Below are positions 7,298 to 15,909 of a stretch of DNA of 34,113 nt, piece after piece; position 1 is the first letter of the stretch; every line of letters begins with the position of its first letter. Origin of the DNA: JBMDXK01 sp048594375. GTDB taxonomy: Bacteria > Pseudomonadota > Alphaproteobacteria > Rhizobiales > Methylopilaceae. Where the stretch lies: positions 1-34,113 of the forward strand of contig JBMDXK010000021.1 in the NCBI GenBank assembly GCA_048594375.1, in the 5' to 3' direction. The position numbers and the translations under genes were made by a program. The notes below the pieces were generated by a model. It searched no databases and was not told the origin of the DNA. It saw nothing but the letters and a program-made list of their open reading frames with translations.

Positions 7298-10200
7298 ATG
7301 CGGATTTCTGATATTTGTATCCAGCGCCCCGTGTTTGCAACCGTTCTCAGCCTGATGATGGTGCTGATTGGCGTGGTTTCCTATGACCGCCTCAGTGTGC
7401 GCGAATATCCCAATGTGGATGAACCCGTCGTTTCTGTCGCAACCAGCTATCCGGGGGCTTCGGCAGAAATTGTCGAAAGCCAGATCACCCAGGTGCTGGA
7501 AGGTTCCATTGCAGGTATTTCAGGCATTGATACGCTGGAATCCACCAGCCGCTCCGAACAAAGCCGCATCACTGTGCGCTTCCGGCTGGATGTTGACCCC
7601 GATGTGGCCGCCAGCGACGTGCGCGACCGCGTTTCACGGGTGCGGCAACGTCTGCCCGACGAGGTGAACGAACCCACTGTTGCCAAGGTGGAAGACGATG
7701 CACAGCCCGTATTGTTTCTGGCGCTGACCAGCTCGGAAAAAACGCCGCTGGAAATTTCGGATCTGGTGGATCGGCAGATTGTGGATCGTTTGCGCAATCT
7801 CACTGGCGTGGCGGATGTGAATATCTATGGCGAGCGCCGCTATGCCATGCGCATCTGGATCGACCGCGAACGGCTGGCCGCATACAACCTTACCGTACAG
7901 GATGTGGAAAATGCGCTGCGGCAACAAAACGCCGAAATTCCCTCTGGCCGCATTGAAAGTGTGGATCGGGAATTCAACGTGCTTTCCCGCACCGGCCTTG
8001 AAACCGCAGAACAGTTTGAAAACATTGTTCTTAAACCCGTGGATGGCTATCTGGTGCGCTTGCAGGATGTGGCGCGGGTGGAAGTGGGCGCCGCCGATGA
8101 ACGGCGCGTCAGCCGCTACAACGGCCAGAATGCCATCACGGTGGGGATTTTAAAGCAGGCAACAGCCAATCCGCTGGACGTTTCCCGCGCTGTGCGGGAA
8201 GAAATACCCCGCATCACCGAAAGCCTTGACGACGATATGGCCATTGCCGTTACCAACGACACCACCATCTTCATCGAGCGTTCGATTTCCGCGGTGTATG
8301 CCACCATTGTGGAAGCCATCATCTTTGTGGTGCTGGTGATTTTCTTCTTTCTGCGCTCGGTGCGCGCCTCCATCATTCCCATCATCACCATCCCCGTTTC
8401 GCTTATCACCACCTTTGCGCTGATGTATGCGTTCGGCTTTACCATCAACACGCTCACGCTGCTGGCCATGGTGCTGGCAATTGGTCTGGTGGTGGATGAC
8501 GCCATTGTGGTGCTGGAAAATGTGCATCGCTATGTGGAAAAAGGTATGCCTGCCCGCGAAGCCGCCATGAAAGGCACACGCGAAATTGCCTTTGCCGTGA
8601 TTGCCATGACGCTGACGCTGGCGGCGGTCTATGCACCCATTGCCTTTGCGGAAGGCCGCACAGGACGGCTGTTCCTTGAATTTGCGCTAGCATTGGCAGG
8701 TGCGGTGCTGGTCTCCGGTGTGGTGGCGCTGACCCTTACGCCGATGATGTGTTCCAAGCTTTTGAAACACCAGCATAATCATGGCCGTATCTATATGGCG
8801 CTGGAGCGGGGCTTTAATGCCATGGCAACCGGCTATGGCGATCTGTTGCGGCGCGTGATGCGTATTCCGGTGCTGATTTTATCCGCCGCTCTGCTGGTTG
8901 CCTTTGCCGGTGGAGTGCTGTTCACCATGTTGCCCAGCGAACTCACCCCTACAGAAGACCGCGCACAATTGCGGCTGTTCGGTACGGGGCCGGAAGGCGC
9001 AACCATCGGCTATACCAGCCGCTATGCGCGCATGGTGGAAGATGGCCTTGGCGGTGTGGATGAAGTGACCGGACGGCTGGTGATTTCCGGTGTGCCGCAG
9101 ACCATCAATCTCATCGGCTTTGCCAGTCTTGAGGATTGGAGTACACGCGAACGCTCGCAGCAGGATGTGGCCGCAGAGATACAACAGAAATTTGCAAAAA
9201 TTGCCGGTATGAATGTGTTTGCTTCCAACCCGCCTTCTTTCGGGCGCGGTGGAGGACTGGGTTCAAAGCCCGTAAACTTTATTGTGCAGACATCCGGCAC
9301 CTATGAAGAACTGCGGGATATGACCGACAGTCTGATCGAGCGGCTGCGCGGCGTTGACGGCATTCTCAACATTGAAAGCGATCTTGTGCTGAACAAGCCG
9401 GAATTTCAGGTCTCCATTGACCGGAACAAGGTGGCTGATCTGGGGCTCGATGTTTCCACTGTGGGACGCACTCTTGAAACCCTGCTGGGTGGACGGCAAG
9501 TCACCCGGTTTGAACGGGATGGCGAACAATATGACGTGCTGGTGCAGCTGAGCGGTGCTGACAGGGCATCGCCCGAAGCGCTTTCTTCCATCTATGTGCG
9601 TGGCAACAACGATGAAATGGTGTCGCTTTCCAATATTCTGAACGTGCGCGAAAGCGTGGCTCCACGCGATCTGCGCCGCTTCAACCAAATGCGCGCCGCA
9701 ACCATTTCCGCAACGCTCGCCCCAGGGGTATCGCTGGGTGATGCGCTCCAGATTGTCGATAGCCTTGCGGATGAAGTGCTGCCTGCCAGCGCCGTGACCG
9801 ATTACGGTGGGCAGAGCCGCGAATTTTCCGAATCGAACCAAAGTCTTATGCTGGTTTTCTTGCTTGCTTTGGCCTTTATTTATCTGGTGCTGGCCGCGCA
9901 GTTTGAAAGTTTTCTCGATCCGTTTGTCATTTTGCTGACTGTACCGCTCTCCATCACCGGAGCGCTGGGAGTGTTGTATCTGGCAGGGGGCAGCCTCAAC
10001 GTCTTTTCGCAGATCGGCCTTGTGACGCTGGTGGGGCTTATTACCAAACACGGTATTCTGATTGTGGAATTTGCCAACCAGAAATTTGAACAGGGAGAAG
10101 CTCTGGAAGAGGCCATTCTGGATGCGGCGGTGCAGCGTTTGCGCCCCATTCTCATGACCACCGGCGCCATGGTGCTGGGCGCGGTGCCGCTGGCTTTGGC

Positions 10201-10369
10201 GACAGGGGCAGGTGCTGAAAGCCGCAGCCAGATCGGCTGGGTGATTGTGGGCGGCATGACCTTTGGCACCTTGCTCACGCTGTTTGTGGTGCCATCGGTG
10301 TATCTGCTCATGCGGCGATTCTTTCCACGCCAACATGTGGCAGCGTTGCCCGTCAATCACTCAGCGTAA
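7298..10369 (+). CDS. RND multidrug efflux pump, AcrB-like permease (HAE-1)
   Basis: 1023 residues, the usual length for AcrB-type proton antiporters. It begins MRISDICIQRPVFATVLSLMM (TM1), then the porter domain, and a proton-relay motif LVVDDAIVVLENVHR with Asp400/Asp401 matching AcrB Asp407/408. A second porter half precedes the C-terminal TM cluster, where Lys917 (GLITKHGILIVEFANQ) matches AcrB Lys940. All relay residues seen are intact, so the pump should be active. It forms a two-gene unit with the adaptor; the TAG of that gene merges with the AGGG ribosome site. No outer-membrane factor is encoded here, so a TolC/BepC-like channel must come from elsewhere. The substrate cannot be predicted from sequence. 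Confidence 0.92.
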   Translation: MRISDICIQRPVFATVLSLMMVLIGVVSYDRLSVREYPNVDEPVVSVATSYPGASAEIVESQITQVLEGSIAGISGIDTLESTSRSEQSRITVRFRLDVDPDVAASDVRDRVSRVRQRLPDEVNEPTVAKVEDDAQPVLFLALTSSEKTPLEISDLVDRQIVDRLRNLTGVADVNIYGERRYAMRIWIDRERLAAYNLTVQDVENALRQQNAEIPSGRIESVDREFNVLSRTGLETAEQFENIVLKPVDGYLVRLQDVARVEVGAADERRVSRYNGQNAITVGILKQATANPLDVSRAVREEIPRITESLDDDMAIAVTNDTTIFIERSISAVYATIVEAIIFVVLVIFFFLRSVRASIIPIITIPVSLITTFALMYAFGFTINTLTLLAMVLAIGLVVDDAIVVLENVHRYVEKGMPAREAAMKGTREIAFAVIAMTLTLAAVYAPIAFAEGRTGRLFLEFALALAGAVLVSGVVALTLTPMMCSKLLKHQHNHGRIYMALERGFNAMATGYGDLLRRVMRIPVLILSAALLVAFAGGVLFTMLPSELTPTEDRAQLRLFGTGPEGATIGYTSRYARMVEDGLGGVDEVTGRLVISGVPQTINLIGFASLEDWSTRERSQQDVAAEIQQKFAKIAGMNVFASNPPSFGRGGGLGSKPVNFIVQTSGTYEELRDMTDSLIERLRGVDGILNIESDLVLNKPEFQVSIDRNKVADLGLDVSTVGRTLETLLGGRQVTRFERDGEQYDVLVQLSGADRASPEALSSIYVRGNNDEMVSLSNILNVRESVAPRDLRRFNQMRAATISATLAPGVSLGDALQIVDSLADEVLPASAVTDYGGQSREFSESNQSLMLVFLLALAFIYLVLAAQFESFLDPFVILLTVPLSITGALGVLYLAGGSLNVFSQIGLVTLVGLITKHGILIVEFANQKFEQGEALEEAILDAAVQRLRPILMTTGAMVLGAVPLALATGAGAESRSQIGWVIVGGMTFGTLLTLFVVPSVYLLMRRFFPRQHVAALPVNHSA

Positions 10370-10534
10370 GAATATTTATCTATAAAATGGAAAGGGTTAT
10401 TTGCATTTTCTTAGAAAGTGATTCCTGTTGTTAATGCTTTGATTCAAGGCGCGTAGTCAAAAAAAGATGACGTGTGCGTCTGTTTGTGCTTTGTGTGTGC
10501 AGCACATGCGCGCACACGATGGCAGGTTCGGGAT

Positions 10535-12334
10535 ATGGGTAAAAAAAACAAAGCATTGATTCTTGCAGCTCCGCATGGAGAAAGCGAAAATTTCTCTCAC
10601 CGCATGGCATTGCTGCGGCGCTTTATTAAAGACTATGTCTATCCCAACAAATGGTATTTTGCTGGCGCTGTGGTGGGCATGGTATTTTATGCGGGTACTG
10701 TGACCGCATTGCCCTGGCTGTTTGAAAACCTTGTCAACGAGGTGTTTGTCAAGCGCGAACCCGGAATGCTGCACTGGCTGATTGCCGTTGTGTTCGGTAT
10801 TTTCGTGGTGCGCGGTGCCGCTTCTTTTCTGCAGCAATATATGCTGGCGCGGGTTGCCAACCGCATGACAACCGCCATCCAGACCCATTTTGCAGCGCAT
10901 GTGCTGCGGCTTGATCTTTCGTTTTTCCACCGCCATCCGGTGGGTCAGATTGTGGCGCGCGGCACCGAAGATGTGAATGTGCTGTTCCAGAGCATGACCA
11001 ATCTGCTGGTGGTTTCGGTGCGGGATTTTGTCTCCATGATCGGGCTTATCGGCTACGTGCTTTATGCCAGCCCACAATGGTTTGCTCTGACGCTCATCGG
11101 CGGGCCGCTGATTGCCATTCCTTCTATCTATGCATCACGCAAGATCCGCCGCCTTGCCAAGCAAGGGCAAGAGCTGAACGGGGATCTGATCGGTTCGTTT
11201 GAAGAATGCTTCCACGCTATTCGTGGAATCAAAGCTGAAGGCAATGAGCCTGTTGAAGAAAAACGCCTGAGCAAAACCATCCGCATCCGCCGCAGCGTGC
11301 GCTTTAAAATGGCGCGGACCCAAGCCTTGTTGACACCTGTTCTGGATGTGGTGGTGGCGTTTGCTCTTGTTTCTGTATTGTATGTGGGCGGTACAAGTGT
11401 CATCAGCGGCGATGTGGAGCCCGGACAACTCATGGCCTTTGTGGGCGCGTTCATGCTGCTTTACGATCCGTTGCGCCGACTGCTGCAAATGAACTCCATC
11501 TTGCAAACCTGCGTGGTGGCCATCGGCCGGATCTATCAGGTGCTGGATGAAAAGCCGCAGATTGTAAACAGGCCACAAAGTGCCGCGCTGGCGAATCCGG
11601 CAGGGGATATTGTTTTCGAGGATGTTTCTTTTGCCTATGATAAAGAACGGCCGCTGTTAAAAAACGTGTCGTTCACTATTCCCGCTGGAAGTCTGGTGGG
11701 ATTTGTGGGGGCATCGGGTTCGGGCAAAACCACGCTTATCAATCTGCTTTCGCGGTTGAATGAGCCGGAAAGTGGGCAGGTCACCCTTGGCGGACAAGAT
11801 ATTTCCCATGTGCAGCTTGAAAGCCTGCGGGCGAATCTGGCGCTGGTGGCGCAGGATGCCTTGCTGTTCGATGCCTCTATCCGCGAAAATATTGCGTATG
11901 GCCTTGAAAACATTAGCGATGAAGCCATCGAAACTGCGGCGGCCATTGCACAGGCCGCGGATTTCATCGCCGCACTGCCCGAAGGCTATAAATTCCGGGT
12001 AGGGGCGCGGGGCAGCCGCCTTTCCGGCGGTCAGCGGCAGCGGATTGTGATTGCGCGCGCAGTGCTGCGCGATTCTGCCATTCTCATGCTGGATGAGGCA
12101 ACTTCGGCGCTGGATGCCGAAACAGAAGCGCGGGTGCTGGAAAAAGTCACCGCGCAACGGCAGGGACGCACCACCATCATGATTGCCCACAGGCTTTCTA
12201 CAGTGAAAAATGCGGATTTCATCGGCTATGTGGAAGAAGGCAAGCTGACGGAATGGGGCAGCCATGCGGATTTGATGGCAAAAAACGGCGCCTATGCCCA
12301 TGCGGTGGGGCTGCAAGGTGGCGTTAAAGCCTGA
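10535..12334 (+). CDS. MsbA-like ABC exporter (fused permease/ATPase)
   Basis: 599 residues: a six-span exporter membrane domain (about 35-330) fused to a nucleotide-binding domain (about 350-590). Motifs: Walker A GASGSGKT at 392-399 (Lys398), Q-loop VAQDALLFDASIRENIAYG, signature LSGGQ at 496-500, Walker B ILMLDE with catalytic Glu521, and switch His552 (IAHRLSTV). All catalytic elements are present. The closest family is MsbA, which flips lipid A-core across the inner membrane, but other lipid or peptide exporters share this form. The frame is open upstream through a GT-rich stretch, but the ATG at 10535 with AGG nine bases before it gives the natural N-terminus (MGKKNKALILAAPHG). Confidence 0.85.
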   Translation: MGKKNKALILAAPHGESENFSHRMALLRRFIKDYVYPNKWYFAGAVVGMVFYAGTVTALPWLFENLVNEVFVKREPGMLHWLIAVVFGIFVVRGAASFLQQYMLARVANRMTTAIQTHFAAHVLRLDLSFFHRHPVGQIVARGTEDVNVLFQSMTNLLVVSVRDFVSMIGLIGYVLYASPQWFALTLIGGPLIAIPSIYASRKIRRLAKQGQELNGDLIGSFEECFHAIRGIKAEGNEPVEEKRLSKTIRIRRSVRFKMARTQALLTPVLDVVVAFALVSVLYVGGTSVISGDVEPGQLMAFVGAFMLLYDPLRRLLQMNSILQTCVVAIGRIYQVLDEKPQIVNRPQSAALANPAGDIVFEDVSFAYDKERPLLKNVSFTIPAGSLVGFVGASGSGKTTLINLLSRLNEPESGQVTLGGQDISHVQLESLRANLALVAQDALLFDASIRENIAYGLENISDEAIETAAAIAQAADFIAALPEGYKFRVGARGSRLSGGQRQRIVIARAVLRDSAILMLDEATSALDAETEARVLEKVTAQRQGRTTIMIAHRLSTVKNADFIGYVEEGKLTEWGSHADLMAKNGAYAHAVGLQGGVKA

Positions 12335-12354
12335 CACTGTTTTTTCGATTCCGG

Positions 12355-12372
12355 TTCGGTAATTTCACCGAA
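12355..12372. other. Hairpin after the ABC exporter gene
   Basis: TTCGGT / ACCGAA perfect 6-bp stem with a 6-nt loop, 20 bp after the exporter stop codon. No U-tract follows on the plus strand, so it is a weak candidate for 3'-end processing or stabilisation rather than a standard terminator. Confidence 0.3.
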
Positions 12373-12433
12373 AAGGGTGATGCGCCGGATGCTTAACAAA
12401 AAGTGTTTGTAGGTGCTGGAGATTGCAGCAATT

Positions 12434-12448
12434 TTAACGAACATTAAC
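12434..12448. promoter_or_regulatory. Tandem TTAAC site upstream of porin 1
   Basis: TTAAC-GAACA-TTAAC: two direct copies 10 bp apart, just upstream of a candidate promoter for the first porin. The same 10-bp-spaced pair occurs before the second porin (14487-14501). Tandem half-sites one helical turn apart are typical of OmpR-class response regulators. The CtrA site (TTAA-N7-TTAA) is similar but has one more base of spacing. Confidence 0.4.
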
Positions 12449-12459
12449 AGAGCGTAGCC

Positions 12460-12487
12460 TTTTTGCTCTTTTTTCAAGGTTTATACT
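12460..12487 (+). promoter_or_regulatory. Candidate promoter of porin 1
   Basis: TTTTTG (12460-12465), 16 bases, TATACT (12482-12487). The -10 is good and the -35 is poor, which fits a promoter helped by an activator bound at the tandem TTAAC site directly upstream. It implies a leader of roughly 260 nt. Confidence 0.4.
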
Positions 12488-12629
12488 GTGTATTGAGCAT
12501 TCGGAGAGGGACGATTGTGTGACTATTCTGCAACGTGCTTACCGGAATATGTCCATAAAGGCTCAATTTGCGTTGTTTGTTAGTTGCGGTGAAAAGAATC
12601 CTCGGTATTGTTCAATCAACGAAGCAGCA

Positions 12630-12668
12630 CAATGCTTGTTCGTAAGAGCCCTCAGCTAATAAGCATTG
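12630..12668 (+). other. Inverted repeat in the porin 1 leader
   Basis: CAATGCTT (12630-12637) and AAGCATTG (12661-12668) are perfect 8-bp inverted repeats with a 23-nt centre, followed by GGTTGATTTTTTT. They could form an mRNA hairpin, possibly attenuator-like, ahead of the GGAGG ribosome site. The rest of the 12335-12754 spacer shows nothing else I can name. Confidence 0.35.
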
Positions 12669-12754
12669 GGTTGATTTTTTTGGGGAGAAAGCGACGTTCC
12701 GGTTTTAATTGGGTCGCGGCGGTTTCTCAGGGTCTCGTTTTTTTGGAGGACGTG

Positions 12755-13948
12755 ATGAAGTTGATGAAAAATCTTCTTCTTGGTTCCGCAGCATCTTTGA
12801 TGGCGGTTTCCGGTGTACAAGCAGCTGACCTGCCTTTGGCAGAACCAGTTGAATACGTAAAAGTTTGCGATACTTTCGGTCGCGGTTATTTCTACATTCC
12901 CGGTACACAGACCTGCTTGCAGCTCTCCGGTTATGTTCGGGCTGACCTGCGTACACAAGCTCAGCAAACACGCGCTGATGACGAAGTTTTCTTCCGTACT
13001 CGCGCTCGTTTGAACTTTGACGCACGCACACAGACAGAATACGGCACACTGCGCGCTTACATCCGCCTGCAGTCTGACTTTACAAACACTAATCAAAGTT
13101 CCAAACCAACCGGTAGCATTGCTGGTCAAGGTTCAGAAACTTATGCTGAAAAAGCATTTGTTCAGTTCGCAGGTTTCACGGTTGGTCTTTCACAGTCCTT
13201 CTTTGATATGCTGAACTACACAACATTCTCCAGCGTATTCTCTGACCAGACAGTTCAGTTGGCTGCTTATACAGCAACTTTCGGTTCCGGTATGTCCTTC
13301 ACGCTTTCTGCTGAAGACCGTTCTTACCGTGAAGCTGCCATCGTTGGCGGTGCTTATGCCGGTACAGAAATGCCTGATATCGTTGCAGCATTCCGCGTTG
13401 ACCAAGGTTGGGGTTCATTCCAGCTTTCCGGTGCGGCTCACCAGCTGCGTGGTACTGCAGGTGCAGTTGAAGAAACCGAATACGGTTTTGCTGTTCAAGC
13501 TGGCTTGAACATTAAACTTCCTGCTCTCGGCGCTAACGATACATTCTGGGTACAGGGTGTGTATGCTGACGGTGCTCTCAACTACCTCGGCGACTCTACA
13601 GCTCCATGGCGTACATCTGGTCTCGTTGGCTTCGGTCGTAACGACGGTGCGTTCGTAGGTACTGGTATTGATACATCCACAGGTTACACTGTTGGTGCAG
13701 GTCTCCAGCACTTCTGGACACCAACATTGCGCTCTAGCGTAACAGCGATCTACACAGACGTAGAAAATGCTGGCCTCGTTGGTGACTACGCTCAGGTATT
13801 TGCCGCTGGTAACCTCGTATGGTCTCCAGTTCAGAGCCTCGACGTTGGTCTCGAAGTATTCTACGCTAACCTGACAGACACACCTGCTGCGTTTACAGGT
13901 AACGATGACCGTTGGGGTGGTATCCTCCGCGTTCAGCGCAACTTCTAA
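12755..13948 (+). CDS. Omp2-type alphaproteobacterial porin 1
   Basis: 397 residues. The signal peptide is about 23 residues (MKLMKNLLLGSAASLMAVSG-VQA) and is cleaved before ADLPLAEPVEYVKVC. The mature start has the family hallmark C-x(n)-GYFYIPGTQTCLQLSGYVRADL with two Cys, and the C-terminus ends in VQRNF with the terminal Phe used by the BAM machinery. Porin_2/Omp2 proteins form trimeric 16-strand diffusion channels. GGAGG seven bases before the ATG sets the start; the frame is open about 50 codons upstream but that part is not porin-like. Codon choice is strongly biased (GTT, GCT, TTC, CGT), as expected for an abundant protein. It is followed by its own terminator and a related porin downstream. 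Confidence 0.9.
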   Translation: MKLMKNLLLGSAASLMAVSGVQAADLPLAEPVEYVKVCDTFGRGYFYIPGTQTCLQLSGYVRADLRTQAQQTRADDEVFFRTRARLNFDARTQTEYGTLRAYIRLQSDFTNTNQSSKPTGSIAGQGSETYAEKAFVQFAGFTVGLSQSFFDMLNYTTFSSVFSDQTVQLAAYTATFGSGMSFTLSAEDRSYREAAIVGGAYAGTEMPDIVAAFRVDQGWGSFQLSGAAHQLRGTAGAVEETEYGFAVQAGLNIKLPALGANDTFWVQGVYADGALNYLGDSTAPWRTSGLVGFGRNDGAFVGTGIDTSTGYTVGAGLQHFWTPTLRSSVTAIYTDVENAGLVGDYAQVFAAGNLVWSPVQSLDVGLEVFYANLTDTPAAFTGNDDRWGGILRVQRNF

Positions 13949-13971
13949 TCTGAAGTTATTCGGATTTAAAG

Positions 13972-13999
13972 AAACCCCGTCAGCAATGGCGGGGTTTTT
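13972..13999 (+). terminator. Intrinsic terminator of porin 1
   Basis: AAACCCCG (13972-13979) pairs with CGGGGTTT (13990-13997) around a 10-nt loop, followed by a T-run. It lies 23 bp after the porin stop codon. Confidence 0.85.
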
Positions 14000-14071
14000 G
14001 CTTGTTATTGCCTAAAACAACTGCAGTTTATGACTGGCGCTGGGTGATGCACTGCGGGAGCTTTTTCGTGG

Positions 14072-14091
14072 ATCCCGACCTGCGTCGGGAT
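14072..14091. repeat. REP-like palindrome
   Basis: ATCCCGAC-CTGC-GTCGGGAT, a perfect 8-bp inverted repeat with a 4-nt loop, flanked by GTGG and GACG. Palindromes of this GGATCCCG...CGGGATGAC type are common dispersed intergenic units in alphaproteobacteria. Only one copy is in the window, so its repeat status rests on general knowledge. Confidence 0.5.
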
Positions 14092-14099
14092 GACGGTGG

Positions 14100-14663
14100 T
14101 GGTTCAGGTGGTAAATGATGACGGTGGTGATTTAGGCTATAAGTTTCTGTTTTATATCAGAGTTTTAACCAATGAAATGATGATGAGATTAGCTTCGCTA
14201 GCCGTTGGCTTGAACTTGGCTATATACCATCATGCAGCATAAGAAAATCATCATTGAGCATTTTTTAAAATCAGGAATAATAATTATAATTACTGTCTCT
14301 CTATAAATATATTTTGTTTTCGGTTTAATTTTCGATTTTTTATTTCATTTTTATTGCTGGATTATGTTTTTATATTTTCGGTGTGTTTTGTTTTCTAGTT
14401 TATAATTATTATAATTTCAATGTTGCTGTTGTTTATTTGCAACTTCTGTTTTTAATGCGCGGTTTTTACTGTTTATTATTTTAAATTTAACTTTTGTTAA
14501 CCTTATTCGGTGTTATGTTAACCATGTTCTCCTCGGTTTGAGGAATGCGTGATTTTTGGATAGCGCTGAAAGAATAGGGTGTTTTGCTTTCATTCTCATC
14601 ATAGTGAAATGAGACGCATTTTGTTTATTTCTGGCAGTGTGATCGTTAAACTGGATTATTCCG
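14100..14663. other. AT-rich inter-porin spacer
   Basis: About 560 bp without a credible ORF and strikingly AT-rich from about 14150 to 14520 compared with all surrounding DNA. It probably holds the control region and a long leader for porin 2. A regulatory RNA is possible, but I see no convincing promoter-terminator pair. The only specific sites found are the TTAAC repeats at 14487-14522 and a small CCTC/GAGG hairpin at about 14531-14543. Confidence 0.4.
14487..14522. promoter_or_regulatory. TTAAC repeat cluster upstream of porin 2
   Basis: TTAAC at 14487, 14497 and 14518: the first two are 10 bp apart as in the porin 1 upstream region, and the last two are 21 bp apart (two helical turns) within GTTAACC repeats. 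The third site reads TTAACCAT, identical to a described CtrA half-site motif. AT-richness raises the chance background. Confidence 0.35.
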
Positions 14664-15845
14664 ATGAAATTTTTGAAGCAAGCTCTTATGGGTGCCGCAG
14701 CATCCATCGTTCCCGTAACACTGGTTCAGGCCGCTGATCTGCCTTTGGCCGAACCTGTTGAATATGTAAAAGTGTGCAATGCTTATGGGGAAGGTTTCTT
14801 CTACATTCCCGGAACAAAAACATGTTTGCAGCTTTCCGGTCTGGTGCGCGCTGATATAAATGCCATAAACCCACCCAGCCGCGCTGATGACGGTGTGTTC
14901 TTTTCTTCCCGTGTCGATTTGAATTTTGATGCCCGCACCCAGACCGAATACGGCGATCTGCGTGCTTATGTGCGCTTGCGCAGCGAATTTGCCAACACTT
15001 CTTCGGGTGATTTCTTCAACGGTAATCAGGGCTCTTCTTTCTTTGCCGAGCAAGCTTTCATCCAGTTTGCGGGCTTTACAGCCGGTCTTGCGACTTCTTT
15101 CTTTGATTTTTATGCTAACGCTAACGTTTTGAGCTTCATTGGTGGCTCTGACCAGACAACCCAGCTTGCCGCTTACACCGCAACATTCGGCAACGGTTTT
15201 TCTGCTACCATTGCCGCTGAAGACCGCTCTTACCGTGAAGTTGATCTGGATATTGCCGGTTATGGCGGCACAGCTATGCCGGATATTGTTGCCAACTTAA
15301 AAGTAGAGCAGGGCTGGGGTTCTGCGCAGCTTTCCGGTGCGGTGCATCAATTGCGCCCCGGCATTGGTTTCGGCACTGTTGATACCGCATACGGTTTTGC
15401 TGTTCAAGCCGGTGTGCAATTCAACCTGCCACAGCTTGGGGAAAATGACACGCTCACTCTTCAGGCCGCTTATGCTGCCGGTGCCGTTGGCTATCTGGGG
15501 TTAAGCGATGTTGCAGGCATTGGCACAGTTGATGCCTCCCTAAGCGCTGCAAATGACATTGTACGCACGCAAGGGTTCTCCGTAGTGGGTGAATTGCTGC
15601 ATTACTGGACACCTTCCACCCGTTCTGTGTTTGCCGCAGCCTATCAGGATATTGATGTGCCAAACGCCGCTCTGGCAAACGGTTTCCTTGATTATACCGA
15701 CTTACGCCTTTCCGGTGCGGTGATTTGGTCGCCGGTGAGCAATCTGGATATTGGTGCGGAGCTTGCGTATCAAAACACCGATTATAACGGCGCAGCAAAA
15801 GAAGATACTTTCCAGTTGCTTGGCCGCATTGAACGCCAGTTCTGA
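14664..15845 (+). CDS. Omp2-type alphaproteobacterial porin 2
   Basis: 393 residues, clearly paralogous to the preceding porin. Both share the mature start ADLPLAEPVEYVKVC, the FYIPGT-TCLQLSG hallmark, LNFDARTQTEYG, DQT-QLAAYTATFG, AEDRSYRE and MPDIVA. The signal peptide is about 23 residues, ending in VQA, and the C-terminal residue is Phe. The two differ mainly in segments expected to be loops (for example after residues 80 and 240), which suggests different permeability. The ribosome site is weak (GGAT about ten bases before the ATG) compared with porin 1, and codon bias is less extreme, so lower or conditional expression is likely. The pair recalls omp2a/omp2b of Brucella, but here they lie in tandem. 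Confidence 0.9.
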   Translation: MKFLKQALMGAAASIVPVTLVQAADLPLAEPVEYVKVCNAYGEGFFYIPGTKTCLQLSGLVRADINAINPPSRADDGVFFSSRVDLNFDARTQTEYGDLRAYVRLRSEFANTSSGDFFNGNQGSSFFAEQAFIQFAGFTAGLATSFFDFYANANVLSFIGGSDQTTQLAAYTATFGNGFSATIAAEDRSYREVDLDIAGYGGTAMPDIVANLKVEQGWGSAQLSGAVHQLRPGIGFGTVDTAYGFAVQAGVQFNLPQLGENDTLTLQAAYAAGAVGYLGLSDVAGIGTVDASLSAANDIVRTQGFSVVGELLHYWTPSTRSVFAAAYQDIDVPNAALANGFLDYTDLRLSGAVIWSPVSNLDIGAELAYQNTDYNGAAKEDTFQLLGRIERQF

Positions 15846-15864
15846 TTTTCCTCCCTTTTCATGC

Positions 15865-15892
15865 AAAAAGCGCCCTAACAGGGCGCTTTTTT
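15865..15892. terminator. Bidirectional intrinsic terminator
   Basis: AAAAAGCGCCC / GGGCGCTTTTT stem with a 5-nt loop and T-runs on both strands, centred between the convergent porin 2 and lytic transglycosylase genes. Confidence 0.92.
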
Positions 15893-15909
15893 ATGCGGCG
15901 ATATTTTTT

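Noticed and set aside
12608..12754. N-terminal extension of porin 1
   Set aside because: It would bury the signal peptide; GGAGG before the ATG at 12755 and the clear signal sequence decide the start.
14030..14062. GCGCTGGGTGATGCACTGCG resembles the end of the palindromic elements
   Set aside because: Only a short and gapped match, with no core or opposite end nearby. It may be a decayed remnant, but the similarity is too weak to list.
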